This document shows positions 37,293 through 46,865 of a stretch of 64,000 nt of DNA, in pieces. Where the stretch lies: the NCBI RefSeq assembly GCF_009917385.1, contig NZ_QWLJ01000005.1, positions 1 through 64,000 on the forward strand, given 5' to 3'. Under the pieces are notes generated by a model. That model did no database searches. It was not told where the DNA came from and was given only the letters and a program-made list of their open reading frames with translations. This stretch comes from Roseburia sp. 1XD42-34 (GTDB taxonomy: Bacteria; Bacillota; Bacilli; Bacillales; Amphibacillaceae). Both the position numbers and the translations under genes were made by a program. The first letter of the stretch is position 1, and each line of letters opens with the position of its first letter.

Positions 37293-38036
37293 TTATTTCA
37301 ACAGATCCAATTGTTGCAAAAACTTTCTTGATTTTAGATAGTATCCACCGTAATAATCATAATAATGATCTAATAACTCCCGCAATAATCGTTTATTTGA
37401 TTCTTTCACAGAGATGCTTGTCACTTGTTGTAATTCAACAGAAGCAAAGATCGATAATAATTTTGCAACCCCTTTTGGTAAATCAATAGCTTGTGAGTCC
37501 ATACTTCTGCACGATGAACATAACAAACCTGCTTCCTGAATAGAAAACGCAAACGGAGGCGTTGTCGTTTTACAATGACTACAACATGCCACTGTTGGTG
37601 CGAATCCGCCTTTTTGATATAGCTTCAATTCAAACATCATCAGCGGGATTTGAGCGTCTTCTTCTTTATTAATCCATTGCATCGTTTGGAAAAATTGTTC
37701 AAAAATAAATACATCTGGTTTTTTATCATCCATTAATTTATCGGTTAATTCTACAAGATATGCTGCATAAGCTGTTTTAACAATATCTTCACGTATGGAA
37801 CGAAAAGAATCGATGACCTCCGCTTGTTGTATCGTACTGAGACCTTTATTAACATACATTAGAAATTCTGCATAGATAAATGGCTGCGTCACAGCAGCCA
37901 TTCTACTTTTTGGTTTTTTAGCACCTTTTGCAATAGCAGAAAGCTTACCTAGCTTTTTACTAAAAATCGTTATAATTTTATGTGTTTCCCCATAATCACG
38001 CGTTTTTAACACAACACCCTGTATTTTTTCTAACAA
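37293..38036 (-). CDS. recO: DNA repair protein RecO
   Basis: Loads RecA onto SSB-coated DNA with RecF/RecR. The 247-residue protein has an N-terminal OB fold (KTRDYGETHKIITIFSK), a helical middle, and a zinc site (CCSHC and LLCSSC, residues about 150-180). It starts with TTG behind AAGGTGA. It is preceded by yqzL, the usual order in Bacillaceae. Confidence 0.95.
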   Translation of the reverse strand: MLEKIQGVVLKTRDYGETHKIITIFSKKLGKLSAIAKGAKKPKSRMAAVTQPFIYAEFLMYVNKGLSTIQQAEVIDSFRSIREDIVKTAYAAYLVELTDKLMDDKKPDVFIFEQFFQTMQWINKEEDAQIPLMMFELKLYQKGGFAPTVACCSHCKTTTPPFAFSIQEAGLLCSSCRSMDSQAIDLPKGVAKLLSIFASVELQQVTSISVKESNKRLLRELLDHYYDYYGGYYLKSRKFLQQLDLLK

Positions 38037-38075
38037 TTAGCGTCACCTTTCTCTAAGCGAACTTCAAACTATACG

Positions 38076-38222
38076 TTATAGTCTTGTATCCATAGGAGTT
38101 TCATTTGTCTCATCTTGTTGTTGTGATTCATAAAGGCTTTGTTCATTTTCTAACTCTTTCATGATTAAATAGGTTTCAATGTTTCCCGTTTGACTAAATA
38201 ACTTCCAGGTTAAATCGATCAC
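38076..38222 (-). CDS. yqzL: YqzL family small protein
   Basis: A 48-residue protein read directly from the sequence. It starts with GTG (VIDLTWKLFSQTGNIETYL) and ends DETNETPMDTRL, with a GGTGGGGG ribosome site 6 bases upstream. The pattern W-K-x-F-S-x-T-G-x-I-x-x-Y-L followed by an acidic tail is that of the YqzL-like family, found between era and recO in bacilli. Function unknown. The gap to recO is 39 bases. Confidence 0.82.
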   Translation of the reverse strand: MIDLTWKLFSQTGNIETYLIMKELENEQSLYESQQQDETNETPMDTRL

Positions 38223-38424
38223 AAGAAACCCCCACCTTTCTTTAAAATGTTTGAAAATGTAACTTATTACTTAGAATGACCACAAGAACAAAACAAATGA
38301 GTATTAAAATTTACCATGTATTATTGAACCATAGTAACAAATAGAACTCTCAATTATAATTACACTTTGGTTCTAACGTAAAAGCAGTTCACATTAGGCA
38401 AAAACAGCTTGTTAATATGGTTAT

Positions 38425-39327
38425 TTAATACTCATCACTGCGAAAGCCAAACTCTTGAAGTTGACTTTGCTTGTTTCTCCAATCTTTCTTAACTTTTACC
38501 CAAAGTTCTAAAAACACGTTTGTACCAAGTAGTTTTTCAATATCCTTCCGTGCAGCTTTTCCAATATTTTTAAGCATTGATCCTTGCTTACCAATTAGAA
38601 TCCCTTTTTGTGTCTTTCTTTCCGTAATGATAGTTGCTTGAATAAGCAATTTACCATTTTCACGATGTACCATATTCTCAATAACTACCGCTATAGAGTG
38701 TGGTACTTCTTCTTTGGTAAATTGCAACACTTTTTCACGAATTAATTCACTAATGATAAAGCGCTCTGGATGATCCGTGATTTGGTCCTCCGGATAATAT
38801 TGCGGTCCTTCTACTAATTGCTCCTTCAAAACATCTAACAAATGGTTTACGTTATTACCCTGCAAAGCTGAAATCGGAATGATTTCTTTAAAGTTATGCT
38901 TATCCTTATATTGGTCAATCAGCGGCAGGAGTTCATCTGGGTGGACAAGATCAATTTTATTTACGATTAAATAGACAGGCTTATTCACCTTTTGCAGGCG
39001 ATCTATAATAAATTGATCCCCTTTTCCGTATCCTTCACCCGCATTAATCATAAATAGAATTGCATCTACTTCATTCAATGTATTTATAGCTGTTTTCACC
39101 ATAAAGTCACCAAGCTGATGTTTGGGTTTATGAATACCAGGTGTATCAATAAACACCATCTGGGCATCCGGAAGGGTTAATACACCTTGTATTTTATTTC
39201 TAGTTGTCTGAGGTTTATCACTCATAATTGCTATTTTTTGTCCTATCACTCGGTTCATAAAAGTAGACTTTCCAACATTTGGTCTACCAATAATTGCTAT
39301 AAAACCTGATTTAAATTGTTTTTCCAT
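38425..39327 (-). CDS. era: GTPase Era
   Basis: Ribosome-assembly GTPase that binds the 3' end of 16S rRNA. The 300-residue protein carries G1 [10 protein letters not shown]3 DTPGIHKP, G4 NKID, and a C-terminal KH domain ([21 protein letters not shown]). In B. subtilis cdd lies just upstream; here it is missing. Confidence 0.97.
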   Translation of the reverse strand: MEKQFKSGFIAIIGRPNVGKSTFMNRVIGQKIAIMSDKPQTTRNKIQGVLTLPDAQMVFIDTPGIHKPKHQLGDFMVKTAINTLNEVDAILFMINAGEGYGKGDQFIIDRLQKVNKPVYLIVNKIDLVHPDELLPLIDQYKDKHNFKEIIPISALQGNNVNHLLDVLKEQLVEGPQYYPEDQITDHPERFIISELIREKVLQFTKEEVPHSIAVVIENMVHRENGKLLIQATIITERKTQKGILIGKQGSMLKNIGKAARKDIEKLLGTNVFLELWVKVKKDWRNKQSQLQEFGFRSDEY

Positions 39328-39559
39328 CTGGTTGCCTCCGAAACGTCATAAATGTTTTATTCATATCATACTATAAAAAAGCACTCGTTTCATGTAATCG
39401 ACAAAAGCTTTAATATTTTTTATTCCTACATTTCTTTTTTGACAATCTTCTCGCCTTCCGTTACTTTATGTAAAAATTTAGGGATAAATACTTTTTCCAC
39501 CATTTATAATCACTAATAACGAGTAGCAAATTTTATCAGCATTCGCCAAATACCAAAAA
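39328..39559. other. Gap where cdd is usually found
   Basis: AT-rich intergenic DNA between dgkA and era. No cytidine deaminase frame or remnant is seen. It should contain the era promoter; candidate -10 hexamers exist but no confident pair. Confidence 0.5.
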
Positions 39560-39582
39560 GCCACAGCAAAAAACGCTGCGGC
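39560..39582 (-). terminator. Terminator of the phoH-pgpH-ybeY-dgkA cluster
   Basis: GCCGCAGC / GCTGTGGC stem (one G-T pair) followed by TTTTTGG on the minus strand, about 170 bases after dgkA. Confidence 0.75.
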
Positions 39583-39754
39583 AGACAATATTTTTTAATA
39601 TTTTTACACATAACTTCCTGATTTTATTGCTGAAAAAGGTTAAAGCATAGCAGTATCTTCATGCTTTGTATCAAATAGGCGAGGCTTCTATGACTAAACA
39701 TAAGCTCATCTATGATTAACCATTACTTCTTCTGGTAAGTTTAGCATAATAACA

Positions 39755-40129
39755 TTACATAAGTAAAACAATTTTGGGAATAAAAACAAGACAACCAATA
39801 ATCGCAGCTATCATGGAAGCTATAAGGACAGCCCCTGCAGCTATGTCTTTAATTTGTTTAGCTGCAGGGTGCACTTCCGGTTTCATATAGTCTATCATCT
39901 GTTCCACAACAGTATTGAGCATTTCCGTTATAAGTACCATTCCAATCAAAATTACAATAATGATCCATTCGATGAGACTTATCTGTAAGATCAATCCTGC
40001 AATTAAAACTAGAATTGCAGCAAATAAGTGAATTCGAAAATTACGCTCACTTTTTATAACAAAACGAATCCCTTCCCAGGCATAAGAGAATCCAATAACT
40101 GATTTTTTATCTTTCAATTCCAAACGCAC
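39755..40129 (-). CDS. dgkA: Undecaprenol/diacylglycerol kinase DgkA
   Basis: Integral membrane lipid kinase; the Gram-positive form phosphorylates undecaprenol. The 124-residue protein has three membrane helices. The active-site glutamates lie in SERNFRIH (Glu28) and in ITEMLNTVVEQMID (Glu69, Glu76). GTG is the likely start. It overlaps the end of ybeY by 23 bases, so translation is coupled; its own ribosome site is weak. Confidence 0.93.
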   Translation of the reverse strand: MRLELKDKKSVIGFSYAWEGIRFVIKSERNFRIHLFAAILVLIAGLILQISLIEWIIIVILIGMVLITEMLNTVVEQMIDYMKPEVHPAAKQIKDIAAGAVLIASMIAAIIGCLVFIPKIVLLM

Positions 40130-40577
40130 CTAGAATTTCGTCTTGTCTGGAAAACATCCGCTTTTCATCCTCTTTAGATAGATGATCGTATCCTAGTAAG
40201 TGAAGGAAACCGTGCAACGCTAAAAATGTTAATTCTCTTTCAAGTGAATGATTATATGCCTCTGCTTGCTCCTTCGCTTTATCAACGGATATCACAATAT
40301 CCCCAAGAAGAATGGGCAAATTCTCATCCAGTATATTTACCTCTTCTTCTCCTTCCTCAAGTTCTTGCATAGGGAAGGACAGAACATCTGTAGGCGTGTT
40401 TTTTTGACGATAGTTACGATTTAATTCTTGAATTTCCTTATTATTAACAAAATTAATGGAAACTTCAGCTTGTTGAGTAACCCCTTCTTTACTAGCAGCA
40501 AATGTGATTAACCGTTGAATCACATCGATATAATCACTTTCCACTGAGTTGGTTTTGTCATGAAAATCAATATACAC
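40107..40577 (-). CDS. ybeY: Endoribonuclease YbeY
   Basis: Zinc endoribonuclease for 16S rRNA 3'-end maturation and ribosome quality control. The 156-residue protein has the HGFLHLLGYDH zinc motif (His122, His126, His132) and the TDVLSFPM strand. It starts with GTG immediately after the pgpH stop, with AAGGAGG 8 bases upstream. Confidence 0.95.
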   Translation of the reverse strand: MYIDFHDKTNSVESDYIDVIQRLITFAASKEGVTQQAEVSINFVNNKEIQELNRNYRQKNTPTDVLSFPMQELEEGEEEVNILDENLPILLGDIVISVDKAKEQAEAYNHSLERELTFLALHGFLHLLGYDHLSKEDEKRMFSRQDEILGAFGIER

Positions 40578-42725
40578 TTATTTTGCCTCCTTCATGGGAT
40601 ATTGAATACGTGAGTGAAATATCCCCTTCAATGTACTGCATGTTGTTTGTTGAATTATATTTAGCTCTTGTAAAGTGATGGGGCATTCATTTAACTGACC
40701 ATCCATTAACTTATCTTGAATAATCGATGCAACTATTTCTTCTATTTTCTGTTCTGTTGGTTCGTGCAGAGAACGTACCGCAGCCTCTACCGAATCACAT
40801 ATACTAATAATCGCTGCTTCTTTCGTTTGTGGTTTTGGTCCAGGGTAACGATACGTTGCTTCTTCCACATCCTCATTTTGTTCCTTATCCTTGAAATAAA
40901 AATATTTCAGCAAAGAAGTGCCATGATGCTGTTTAGCTATGTCAATAATTTCTTTAGGTAAACGATGTTTTTTTAACATTTCTGCTCCATCGTAAGGGTG
41001 ACTAATAATGATTTCAGCACTTTCTTTTGGCTCAATAAAGTCATGTGGGTTACGAATTGCTAATTGGTTTTCAATGAAATAATGAGGTCGAACAGTTTTA
41101 CCTAAATCATGGTAATACGCACCAACTCTTGCTAGTAAACCATTTGCACCAACCGATTCACAAGCTGCTTCGCTTAAATTAGCCACCATTACCGAGTGGT
41201 GATAAGTGCCGGGAGCCTCCGTCAGCAATTTCTTTAATAACGGATGATTCGGACTCGATAATTGCAATAACTTTATGTCTGACAATATTCCTAAAGCAGC
41301 TTCAAAATAAGGTAATAGGCCAATCGTTAAAACAGCTGACAGGAAAGCGGAAGCAGCTGCAAAAGATAATGGAATCCACATATCTCCTAGTGCATATTTC
41401 TCAAATGAAAGAAATATAAATAATAGTACAGTCGTTATATTGACCGTTGCAATTCCTACTCCAGCTTTCATTACCGCAAGTCGGTCTTTTACATTTCGTA
41501 AAAAGAAAATAGCTGCCAATTGAGAAAGCATAAAATAAATACCTACTTCAACATTTAAAGAGCCAGGAATTTGATGGTTAAAAATAACACTTCCTAAAAT
41601 AGCGAACAACGTGCTAAAAATAACCGCTGAACGCTCATGAATTAACTGTTTCATCAATAAAGCTCCTGTAGCGATTGGCATTACATAGAACAACTGGTTA
41701 ACTTGTGTTGTATAGATACTCACGATTTTCATTAAGGCAATAGTCATCATACTGATAACAACAATAGCAATTATTTTTGCCATATCCAGATGATTTTTTT
41801 TTGAGAGCCAATTCATTTCATGAGCTATCGCACTTGCAATCAACAAAACAAGCAAAGCCAAGCCAATTCCAGGAACAAAATTACGTTCCTTATCCAGCAC
41901 TCCAACTAGATCTAACTTTTCGTATACTTCGTTAGTAATCACTTGCCCTTCACGAACGATAATCTCACCAGCTCTTATCACAACAGGCTCAACATTACTA
42001 GCGGCTTCCTTTCTAGCGGTCGAGGTCTTATCCACATCAAAAAAAGAATTTTCAACTACTGCAAATTCACTTAAACGGGTCAACACTTCTTTCATATCAG
42101 CATCTAAATCGGCATATTTAACTTCTTGTTGTACATTGGAAATAGCACTTTGGGTGTTTTCCGTGCGCACGCCATTATTTAAGGTGTCTGACACGGCATC
42201 TAAAAAAAATGCCTTTCCTTGCTCTCGTTCTTCTTTGGGAACTTGGATGAGCTGTGACAAAAGATTGTCGCTTACTCCCTTTTGTATGTCAACAGATAGA
42301 ATTTGCTTTAATTGCTGGACCTTCTCTTGTTCGGAAATAGGGGCTGTCTCTTTATCCCCCTTATTTTTTTCAGATGTTTTTAACTCTTCTTCCAGTTTAG
42401 TTATTGCATCAAAAATCTCTGTAATATAAGCGATTCGTTCATCTGTGATTTCCTGATCAATGTTATATCTATCTTCTACAGCTTGAACCGTTTCTCTTGT
42501 TTTTCGTTCCGTTTCTTGCTTGTTTTCAATGGTTACTGGAGAACGAATGGTTTCTTTTGCTCTGCTAAATCTTTCTATTTCATACGTCTCAGTCTGTACA
42601 TTATCAATCATGATTAAAAAGAAAAACAAACCTAATATAAGAGTAGCAGTTGTAATCATTCCCCATTTATTAAAACGTTTTGTAAATGAAAACCAAGTAC
42701 GCGGATGAAGCTTTTTCTTATCCAC
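40578..42725 (-). CDS. pgpH: Cyclic-di-AMP phosphodiesterase PgpH
   Basis: 7TM-HD receptor phosphodiesterase that hydrolyses cyclic-di-AMP, tied to potassium and osmotic control. The 715-residue protein has one N-terminal helix, a large extracellular domain (about 45-280), seven membrane helices (about 285-480) and a cytoplasmic HD domain. The metal ligands lie in YHHSVMVANL, YYHDLGKT, IISHPYDGAEML and IAKQHHGT. Overlaps and short gaps link it to ybeY and dgkA. Confidence 0.95.
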   Translation of the reverse strand: MDKKKLHPRTWFSFTKRFNKWGMITTATLILGLFFFLIMIDNVQTETYEIERFSRAKETIRSPVTIENKQETERKTRETVQAVEDRYNIDQEITDERIAYITEIFDAITKLEEELKTSEKNKGDKETAPISEQEKVQQLKQILSVDIQKGVSDNLLSQLIQVPKEEREQGKAFFLDAVSDTLNNGVRTENTQSAISNVQQEVKYADLDADMKEVLTRLSEFAVVENSFFDVDKTSTARKEAASNVEPVVIRAGEIIVREGQVITNEVYEKLDLVGVLDKERNFVPGIGLALLVLLIASAIAHEMNWLSKKNHLDMAKIIAIVVISMMTIALMKIVSIYTTQVNQLFYVMPIATGALLMKQLIHERSAVIFSTLFAILGSVIFNHQIPGSLNVEVGIYFMLSQLAAIFFLRNVKDRLAVMKAGVGIATVNITTVLLFIFLSFEKYALGDMWIPLSFAAASAFLSAVLTIGLLPYFEAALGILSDIKLLQLSSPNHPLLKKLLTEAPGTYHHSVMVANLSEAACESVGANGLLARVGAYYHDLGKTVRPHYFIENQLAIRNPHDFIEPKESAEIIISHPYDGAEMLKKHRLPKEIIDIAKQHHGTSLLKYFYFKDKEQNEDVEEATYRYPGPKPQTKEAAIISICDSVEAAVRSLHEPTEQKIEEIVASIIQDKLMDGQLNECPITLQELNIIQQTTCSTLKGIFHSRIQYPMKEAK

Positions 42726-42769
42726 TGCTCTCTTCCTTTCTAAAAACCAAAATTTAACTACGACTGAAT

Positions 42770-42948
42770 CATAAAGTGAATCTTTAATCTGTAGGGGTTT
42801 TCATTCATCTCCCACGGGTTGTTAGTACCGTAGTGGTATGAGCTAAAGGCCTCTTAGAGCTCTGTTATTCTCGCTAACTTGGTGCGTTACAGATTACCCT
42901 GCTCCTGAGCGGTAGTCTTACGACACCTTTTATGTGGGATAAATAATG
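42770..42948 (+). repeat. Dispersed repeat R1, copy E
   Basis: R1 copy with CATAAAGTGAATCTTTAATC, GTAGGGGTTTTCATTCATCTCCCAC, GTGGTATGAGCTAAAGGCCTC, and CTCCTGAGCGGTAGTCTTACGACACC. It lies in the 640-base gap between phoH and pgpH. No R2 copy follows. Confidence 0.68.
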
Positions 42949-43367
42949 CTTCAGTCACCGAGAGGTGCTTTCGAGCCCTGTTGAGATAATAATTTCAAAG
43001 GCAAGGTACTTAGCATGTCCTTGAAAAGCCTGCGTGCGATCTATCGCTGTCAATGCCTCCCTTATGGTTGAAAAAGTAAAAACATATATGCTTCGTTCAA
43101 ACATCATGATGTAAACGAATCGGCAATTACGTGTCCTTCTCTCCTGCTTAGACTTCTTTCCATCGCCCTCAGCTCAAGAAGCAGTAGACTTAAAAAACTT
43201 TACATTCAGGAGCCAAAAATAAACAAGCCCACTGCCTTCATTCTTTTATATTTCTAAATATGCTCTTCAAATCAATCAAACGCAAAGCAAATGCTATTTT
43301 TTCAAAACTGGTACGATGAGAATAGCATTAATTTTATTGAACATCATGTAAAAAGCAGAGCCCAGGC
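42949..43367. other. Intergenic stretch, phoH to pgpH
   Basis: No gene. 43130-43220 has scattered R1-like words (GAATCGGCAATTACGTG, AGTAGACTTAAAAAACTTTAC) that may be a decayed copy. AATGCTATT / AATAGCATT at 43289-43333 forms a long-looped stem after phoH that is only a weak terminator candidate. Confidence 0.35.
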
Positions 43368-44342
43368 TTAACTTACACTGTTATTGCTGTTTTTATCATA
43401 GGCATCAATAATTCGCTGAACAAGGGGATGCCGCACTACATCCGTTTGCTCTAAATAAACGAATGCCATACCTTTTATCCCATTTAACAGATGACTGGCT
43501 ACTCGTAGACCTGATTGCATACCTTTAGGTAAATCAATTTGCGTTATATCACCGGTAATTACCATTTTGGAGCCAAAACCTAATCTCGTTAAAAACATTT
43601 TCATTTGCTCCGGTGTTGTATTTTGTGCCTCGTCTAAAATAACAAACGCATCATCTAATGTTCTTCCACGCATATAAGCTAATGGAGCGATTTCGATGGT
43701 CTCTCTTTCAATCAAACGCATGGTATGTTCTGTTCCTAAAACATCATGTAAAGCATCGTAAAGTGGTCTTAAATAAGGATCGACCTTCTCTTTTAAATCA
43801 CCCGGCAGAAAACCTAGACTCTCTCCTGCTTCTACAGCAGGTCTTGTTAAAATGATCCGTTTTACATACCCATTTTTAAGTGCGTGAACTGCCATTACAA
43901 CAGCCAAGTATGTTTTCCCCGTACCTGCTGGACCGATTCCAAATACGAGATCATTAGCTTTAATCGCGGAAATATATTTTTTTTGTCCTAGTGTTTTAAC
44001 GCGGATAGGTTTCCCCTTTGCATTTTTTGTAATTTCATCTTCAAATAAGGTTTCAAATTGATTTATTTTTCCTTTTTTCGCTAATTCTACTGCATAAACG
44101 ACGTCTCTTTCTGTTATGGTTAATCCTTTACGAATTACGGAGAGCAATGCTTGTAAGACATCTTGAACAAGGCCAATCGTATCTAGATTCCCAGAAACGC
44201 GCACTTGCTCTCCTCTCGTTACAATTGAAACCTGAAGCATTTCTTCTAATTGATGCAGGTGTTTATCATTATTGCCAAACAGCGCTAACGCTTCATTTGG
44301 ACTTGTTAATTGTAAATCAACTGCTGTTAGATTTTCTGGCAT
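43368..44342 (-). CDS. phoH: PhoH family ATPase
   Basis: P-loop ATPase related to the helicase superfamily; its role in bacilli is not settled, with a link to RNA metabolism through the nearby ybeY. The 324-residue protein carries Walker A GPAGTGKTY, Walker B FVILDEAQN, and TGDITQIDLP. The start is ATG 44342, 7 bases from AAGGAG; the frame continues two codons further to a TTG that overlaps the ribosome spacer. It begins 2 bases after the yqfD stop. Confidence 0.94.
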   Translation of the reverse strand: MPENLTAVDLQLTSPNEALALFGNNDKHLHQLEEMLQVSIVTRGEQVRVSGNLDTIGLVQDVLQALLSVIRKGLTITERDVVYAVELAKKGKINQFETLFEDEITKNAKGKPIRVKTLGQKKYISAIKANDLVFGIGPAGTGKTYLAVVMAVHALKNGYVKRIILTRPAVEAGESLGFLPGDLKEKVDPYLRPLYDALHDVLGTEHTMRLIERETIEIAPLAYMRGRTLDDAFVILDEAQNTTPEQMKMFLTRLGFGSKMVITGDITQIDLPKGMQSGLRVASHLLNGIKGMAFVYLEQTDVVRHPLVQRIIDAYDKNSNNSVS

Positions 44343-44344
44343 AT

Positions 44345-45553
44345 TCAATCTCCTTGACGTAAAGGTTGTGTTGCAATAATATTTTCTTCTACACTCATAT
44401 ATAAGTTTAATTTAACTTTACCATTCTCTATAGTTTCATGCAAAACTTTTTCTGAAAGGATGCTTGCTTCACCTAATTCTAATTTTAATTGTTCTTTCGC
44501 TTGTGTAATTCCTGCCTCTATTGCTTCTTGTTTTGTCCGTTTCACTGATGTATACGTTTTTTCATGGAGTTTGGTTTCAATTATTTTTACAGGCAAGTCC
44601 CATTTTAAAAATCGAAGCTTTGCTTCTTGTTTTTCTTGTTGTATATTCTTAAAATCCGGTGAGCCAAAACCCCATACGGGTATGTTAAAATCACCAAAAC
44701 CAAGATGGTATTTTTTCTCTTGGTTTCCGGTTAATTGTTCAGAACTTGTCTTTAATGGCACACTTACTTTCACTTCATACCAGGTTAACGCTGTTATATC
44801 TCCGTCGGCCGCTACATATTTGATTTTCTTTTTTTCATTTTCTTCTGATTCTTCTTCATCCACCATTTTTCCAGAAACTAGTAAATCACCTTTTTCCACA
44901 TAATCATGCACTTCTACTTTGGGAACACCCTGGGAAACGTACATTTTCTTGATAATCCCTTTTTTAGCAGCAATTAAGTTTCGAGGTTTTGGTTCTGCTT
45001 CTTCTTTAACAACGATTTTTTCTACACCTTCCAATTGAAAGGTTGTCCCTTTTTGATCAATGCCAACCCAAAGCAATTCAGGGACATCGCTTAACAATTG
45101 CTGTTGAATTTGCTTTGGAGAGTTAAGTGAGAAAATCCATGAACCTGGCTGGATACCGTATTCCTTCAATTGTTTACCTATTTTTTCCTCAATGTCTTTA
45201 GGCACACCGGTTATTTTGACATCCCATACGATATTAGACAAAATAAACAGAAATAAACAACTTAATATAAATGCAAACAGCAGTTCTTTTTTTCTTAAGT
45301 AACGACGAATGATAAACGGAAATCCTTTTCTATCAATGAATTTAATTTTATAATGCATACCTCGTCGTAGCCCTTTTATATATTTTGTATCCTTGAGGCT
45401 TATCGTACCTTGACACGCTTGATTACTTGTCTTCATTACATCCCATATCCGTATTCCATGACTCGTACAGTGCTGAAAAAACAGTTCCGGTCGATCGCCA
45501 GTTACAACGATAGTTACAGCTCCAGCTGCATTAGGTTTATTTTTTTGTTTCAT
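44345..45553 (-). CDS. yqfD: Sporulation protein YqfD
   Basis: Mother-cell sporulation protein of the YqfD family; null mutants in relatives sporulate poorly. The 402-residue protein has a basic N-terminal region, one membrane helix (about 85-105), and a large extracytoplasmic part with ITGVPKDIEEKIGKQLKEYG and GIDQKGTTFQLEGVEK. It starts at ATG 45553, within the end of yqfC, behind GGAGGAGAAGG. Likely transcribed by sigma-E with yqfC. Confidence 0.9.
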   Translation of the reverse strand: MKQKNKPNAAGAVTIVVTGDRPELFFQHCTSHGIRIWDVMKTSNQACQGTISLKDTKYIKGLRRGMHYKIKFIDRKGFPFIIRRYLRKKELLFAFILSCLFLFILSNIVWDVKITGVPKDIEEKIGKQLKEYGIQPGSWIFSLNSPKQIQQQLLSDVPELLWVGIDQKGTTFQLEGVEKIVVKEEAEPKPRNLIAAKKGIIKKMYVSQGVPKVEVHDYVEKGDLLVSGKMVDEEESEENEKKKIKYVAADGDITALTWYEVKVSVPLKTSSEQLTGNQEKKYHLGFGDFNIPVWGFGSPDFKNIQQEKQEAKLRFLKWDLPVKIIETKLHEKTYTSVKRTKQEAIEAGITQAKEQLKLELGEASILSEKVLHETIENGKVKLNLYMSVEENIIATQPLRQGD

Positions 45554-45845
45554 ATCCTTCTCCTCCATCTGGAATAAAGGTTATATCTCTAATCGTTCCT
45601 TCTAACAAGATCTCTTCAGGTAACATGAGCTTTAAAACAAAGGCTGACCCTGTAATTCGTATATAGCCTTTGTTGGCCTTAAGTTTTAATTCTGTATCTG
45701 AATAGCTCGCCAAGCCTTTATGATTTTCAATATAAACATGCAATTGACCAATCACCGTAATTCTTGGCAGTTCAAGTAATACATCTGAAGGAAGTGCAAA
45801 AGACTTCGTTAACCATGGTCGAATTTGTTGATGCCATTTTTTCAC
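45537..45845 (-). CDS. yqfC: Sporulation protein YqfC
   Basis: A 102-residue YabP/YqfC family protein, required for efficient sporulation in relatives and sharing the fold of spore coat-associated YabP. It contains LPRITVIGQLHVYIENHKGL and the GYIRITGSAFVLKLMLPEEILLEG strand pair. It starts with GTG behind AGGGGG. It overlaps yqfD. A CATAAATAT sequence about 40 bases upstream could be a sigma-E -10, but the -35 is not clear. Confidence 0.9.
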   Translation of the reverse strand: MKKWHQQIRPWLTKSFALPSDVLLELPRITVIGQLHVYIENHKGLASYSDTELKLKANKGYIRITGSAFVLKLMLPEEILLEGTIRDITFIPDGGEGYETKK

Positions 45846-46063
45846 AAATGCAGCCCCCTCTCACCTATATATTTATGATTCATCCACACAATTAAGAACA
45901 ATGAAAGAAAAGCTCTTAGAGAAAGACAGAAGAGAAAATGGGAGCACGTCATGTATGTTATAGAAGTATGGAGTGGTGGGAGAATTTCCTTGAAAGCTAT
46001 ATTTTTTAAAGCCCACGTAGCAAACGTATGTGTTGCTACAAAAAACTATTGAAATTAACAGCA
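45846..46063. other. Intergenic, yqfC upstream region
   Basis: Holds the presumed sporulation promoter of yqfC-yqfD near 45870-45890 on the minus strand. Nothing else is recognised before the R2 copy. Confidence 0.35.
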
Positions 46064-46240
46064 GAACAAAGGCGCAGAGCGCCCGGTTAGCAACGTAACG
46101 AACGGAACGAAAGTTTTAGGAATCATGGTGAGGTGACGAAACGATGATGCCTTATTGGAGGGCGCATTTCTAAAGTCGCATCGTTGCTAGGCTCATGCAC
46201 CGGACGTGTATATTCGGTTATTTCGTTATCCACAAGTACC
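46064..46240 (+). repeat. Dispersed repeat R2, short type
   Basis: Starts GAACAAAGGCGCAGAGCGCCCG. The helix arms are TAGCAACG (46088-46095) and CGTTGCTA (46182-46189). It lacks the internal module: AATCATG is followed directly by GTGAGGTGACGAAACGATGATG. The YqfB-like gene's terminator lies 30 bases downstream. Confidence 0.8.
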
Positions 46241-46268
46241 TCTTTCTTTAGTTTCCTATACAATAAAA

Positions 46269-46303
46269 AAGCCAACTGTACTTGTTTGCTGTACAATTGG
46301 CTT
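46269..46303 (-). terminator. Terminator of the nfeD-floA-yqfB operon
   Basis: AAGCCAAnTGTAC / GTACAnTTGGCTT stem with a 9-base loop and a TTTTTTATT run on the minus strand, 13 bases after the stop of the gene at 46316. Confidence 0.9.
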
Positions 46304-46315
46304 CCATGATAATTA

Positions 46316-46834
46316 TTAAATTTGCTTCCTTTTCATTTGGTCAGAAAGGATACTGCGATAAGGGTTCTTAGCTCTAGGTTTACCTAATACTTCAGCCATG
46401 ATAATCCCATTAACTAACCCTTCTTGCGTCAAATTATTAGCAACCTGACGCTTCAGCTTTTGCTTGTGTAGGTGCTTTTTTCCATCATGCCGCTTGGTTT
46501 GAATGGACTTAGCATGCTGCTGAAATTCCTCCAACGGCGCTTGCAAATTTGTTCCTATTTGCCTTGCTAACTGCTCCATTTGCTCTTGTTTTTGTTCGGA
46601 AGCGGACGCTGTTGAAAAGGAGTCTCTTGCGCGTTCTTGACGTTTCATAGGGTTGCTTGGTTTCTTGACAGTCCCTCCCCCAAAAGGCGGAACTGGCTTA
46701 TTCGTAGGCTTAGAGTGTTTGCTTTTCTCTTCTTTGTCCCTGCTAAAAGAATCTTTAAAGAAACCAATAATTCCCGCAATTACTGCAAAAATGATAAAAG
46801 CATTGCCAAAAATAGCTTCGAAGAGTTCTTCCAT
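46316..46834 (-). CDS. Hypothetical membrane-anchored protein (YqfB position)
   Basis: A 172-residue protein with one N-terminal membrane helix (about 10-27) and a long basic, glutamine-rich cytoplasmic region. ARDSFSTASASEQKQEQME resembles a coiled segment, and EGLVNGIIMAEVLGKPRAKNPYRS near the C-terminus is the best-ordered part. It follows floA by 31 bases, where B. subtilis has yqfB. Function unknown; a link to flotillin domains is only suggested by the operon. Confidence 0.72.
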   Translation of the reverse strand: MEELFEAIFGNAFIIFAVIAGIIGFFKDSFSRDKEEKSKHSKPTNKPVPPFGGGTVKKPSNPMKRQERARDSFSTASASEQKQEQMEQLARQIGTNLQAPLEEFQQHAKSIQTKRHDGKKHLHKQKLKRQVANNLTQEGLVNGIIMAEVLGKPRAKNPYRSILSDQMKRKQI

Positions 46835-46865
46835 ATAACTCCCCCTTTACTTGTCGCAATTTTCA

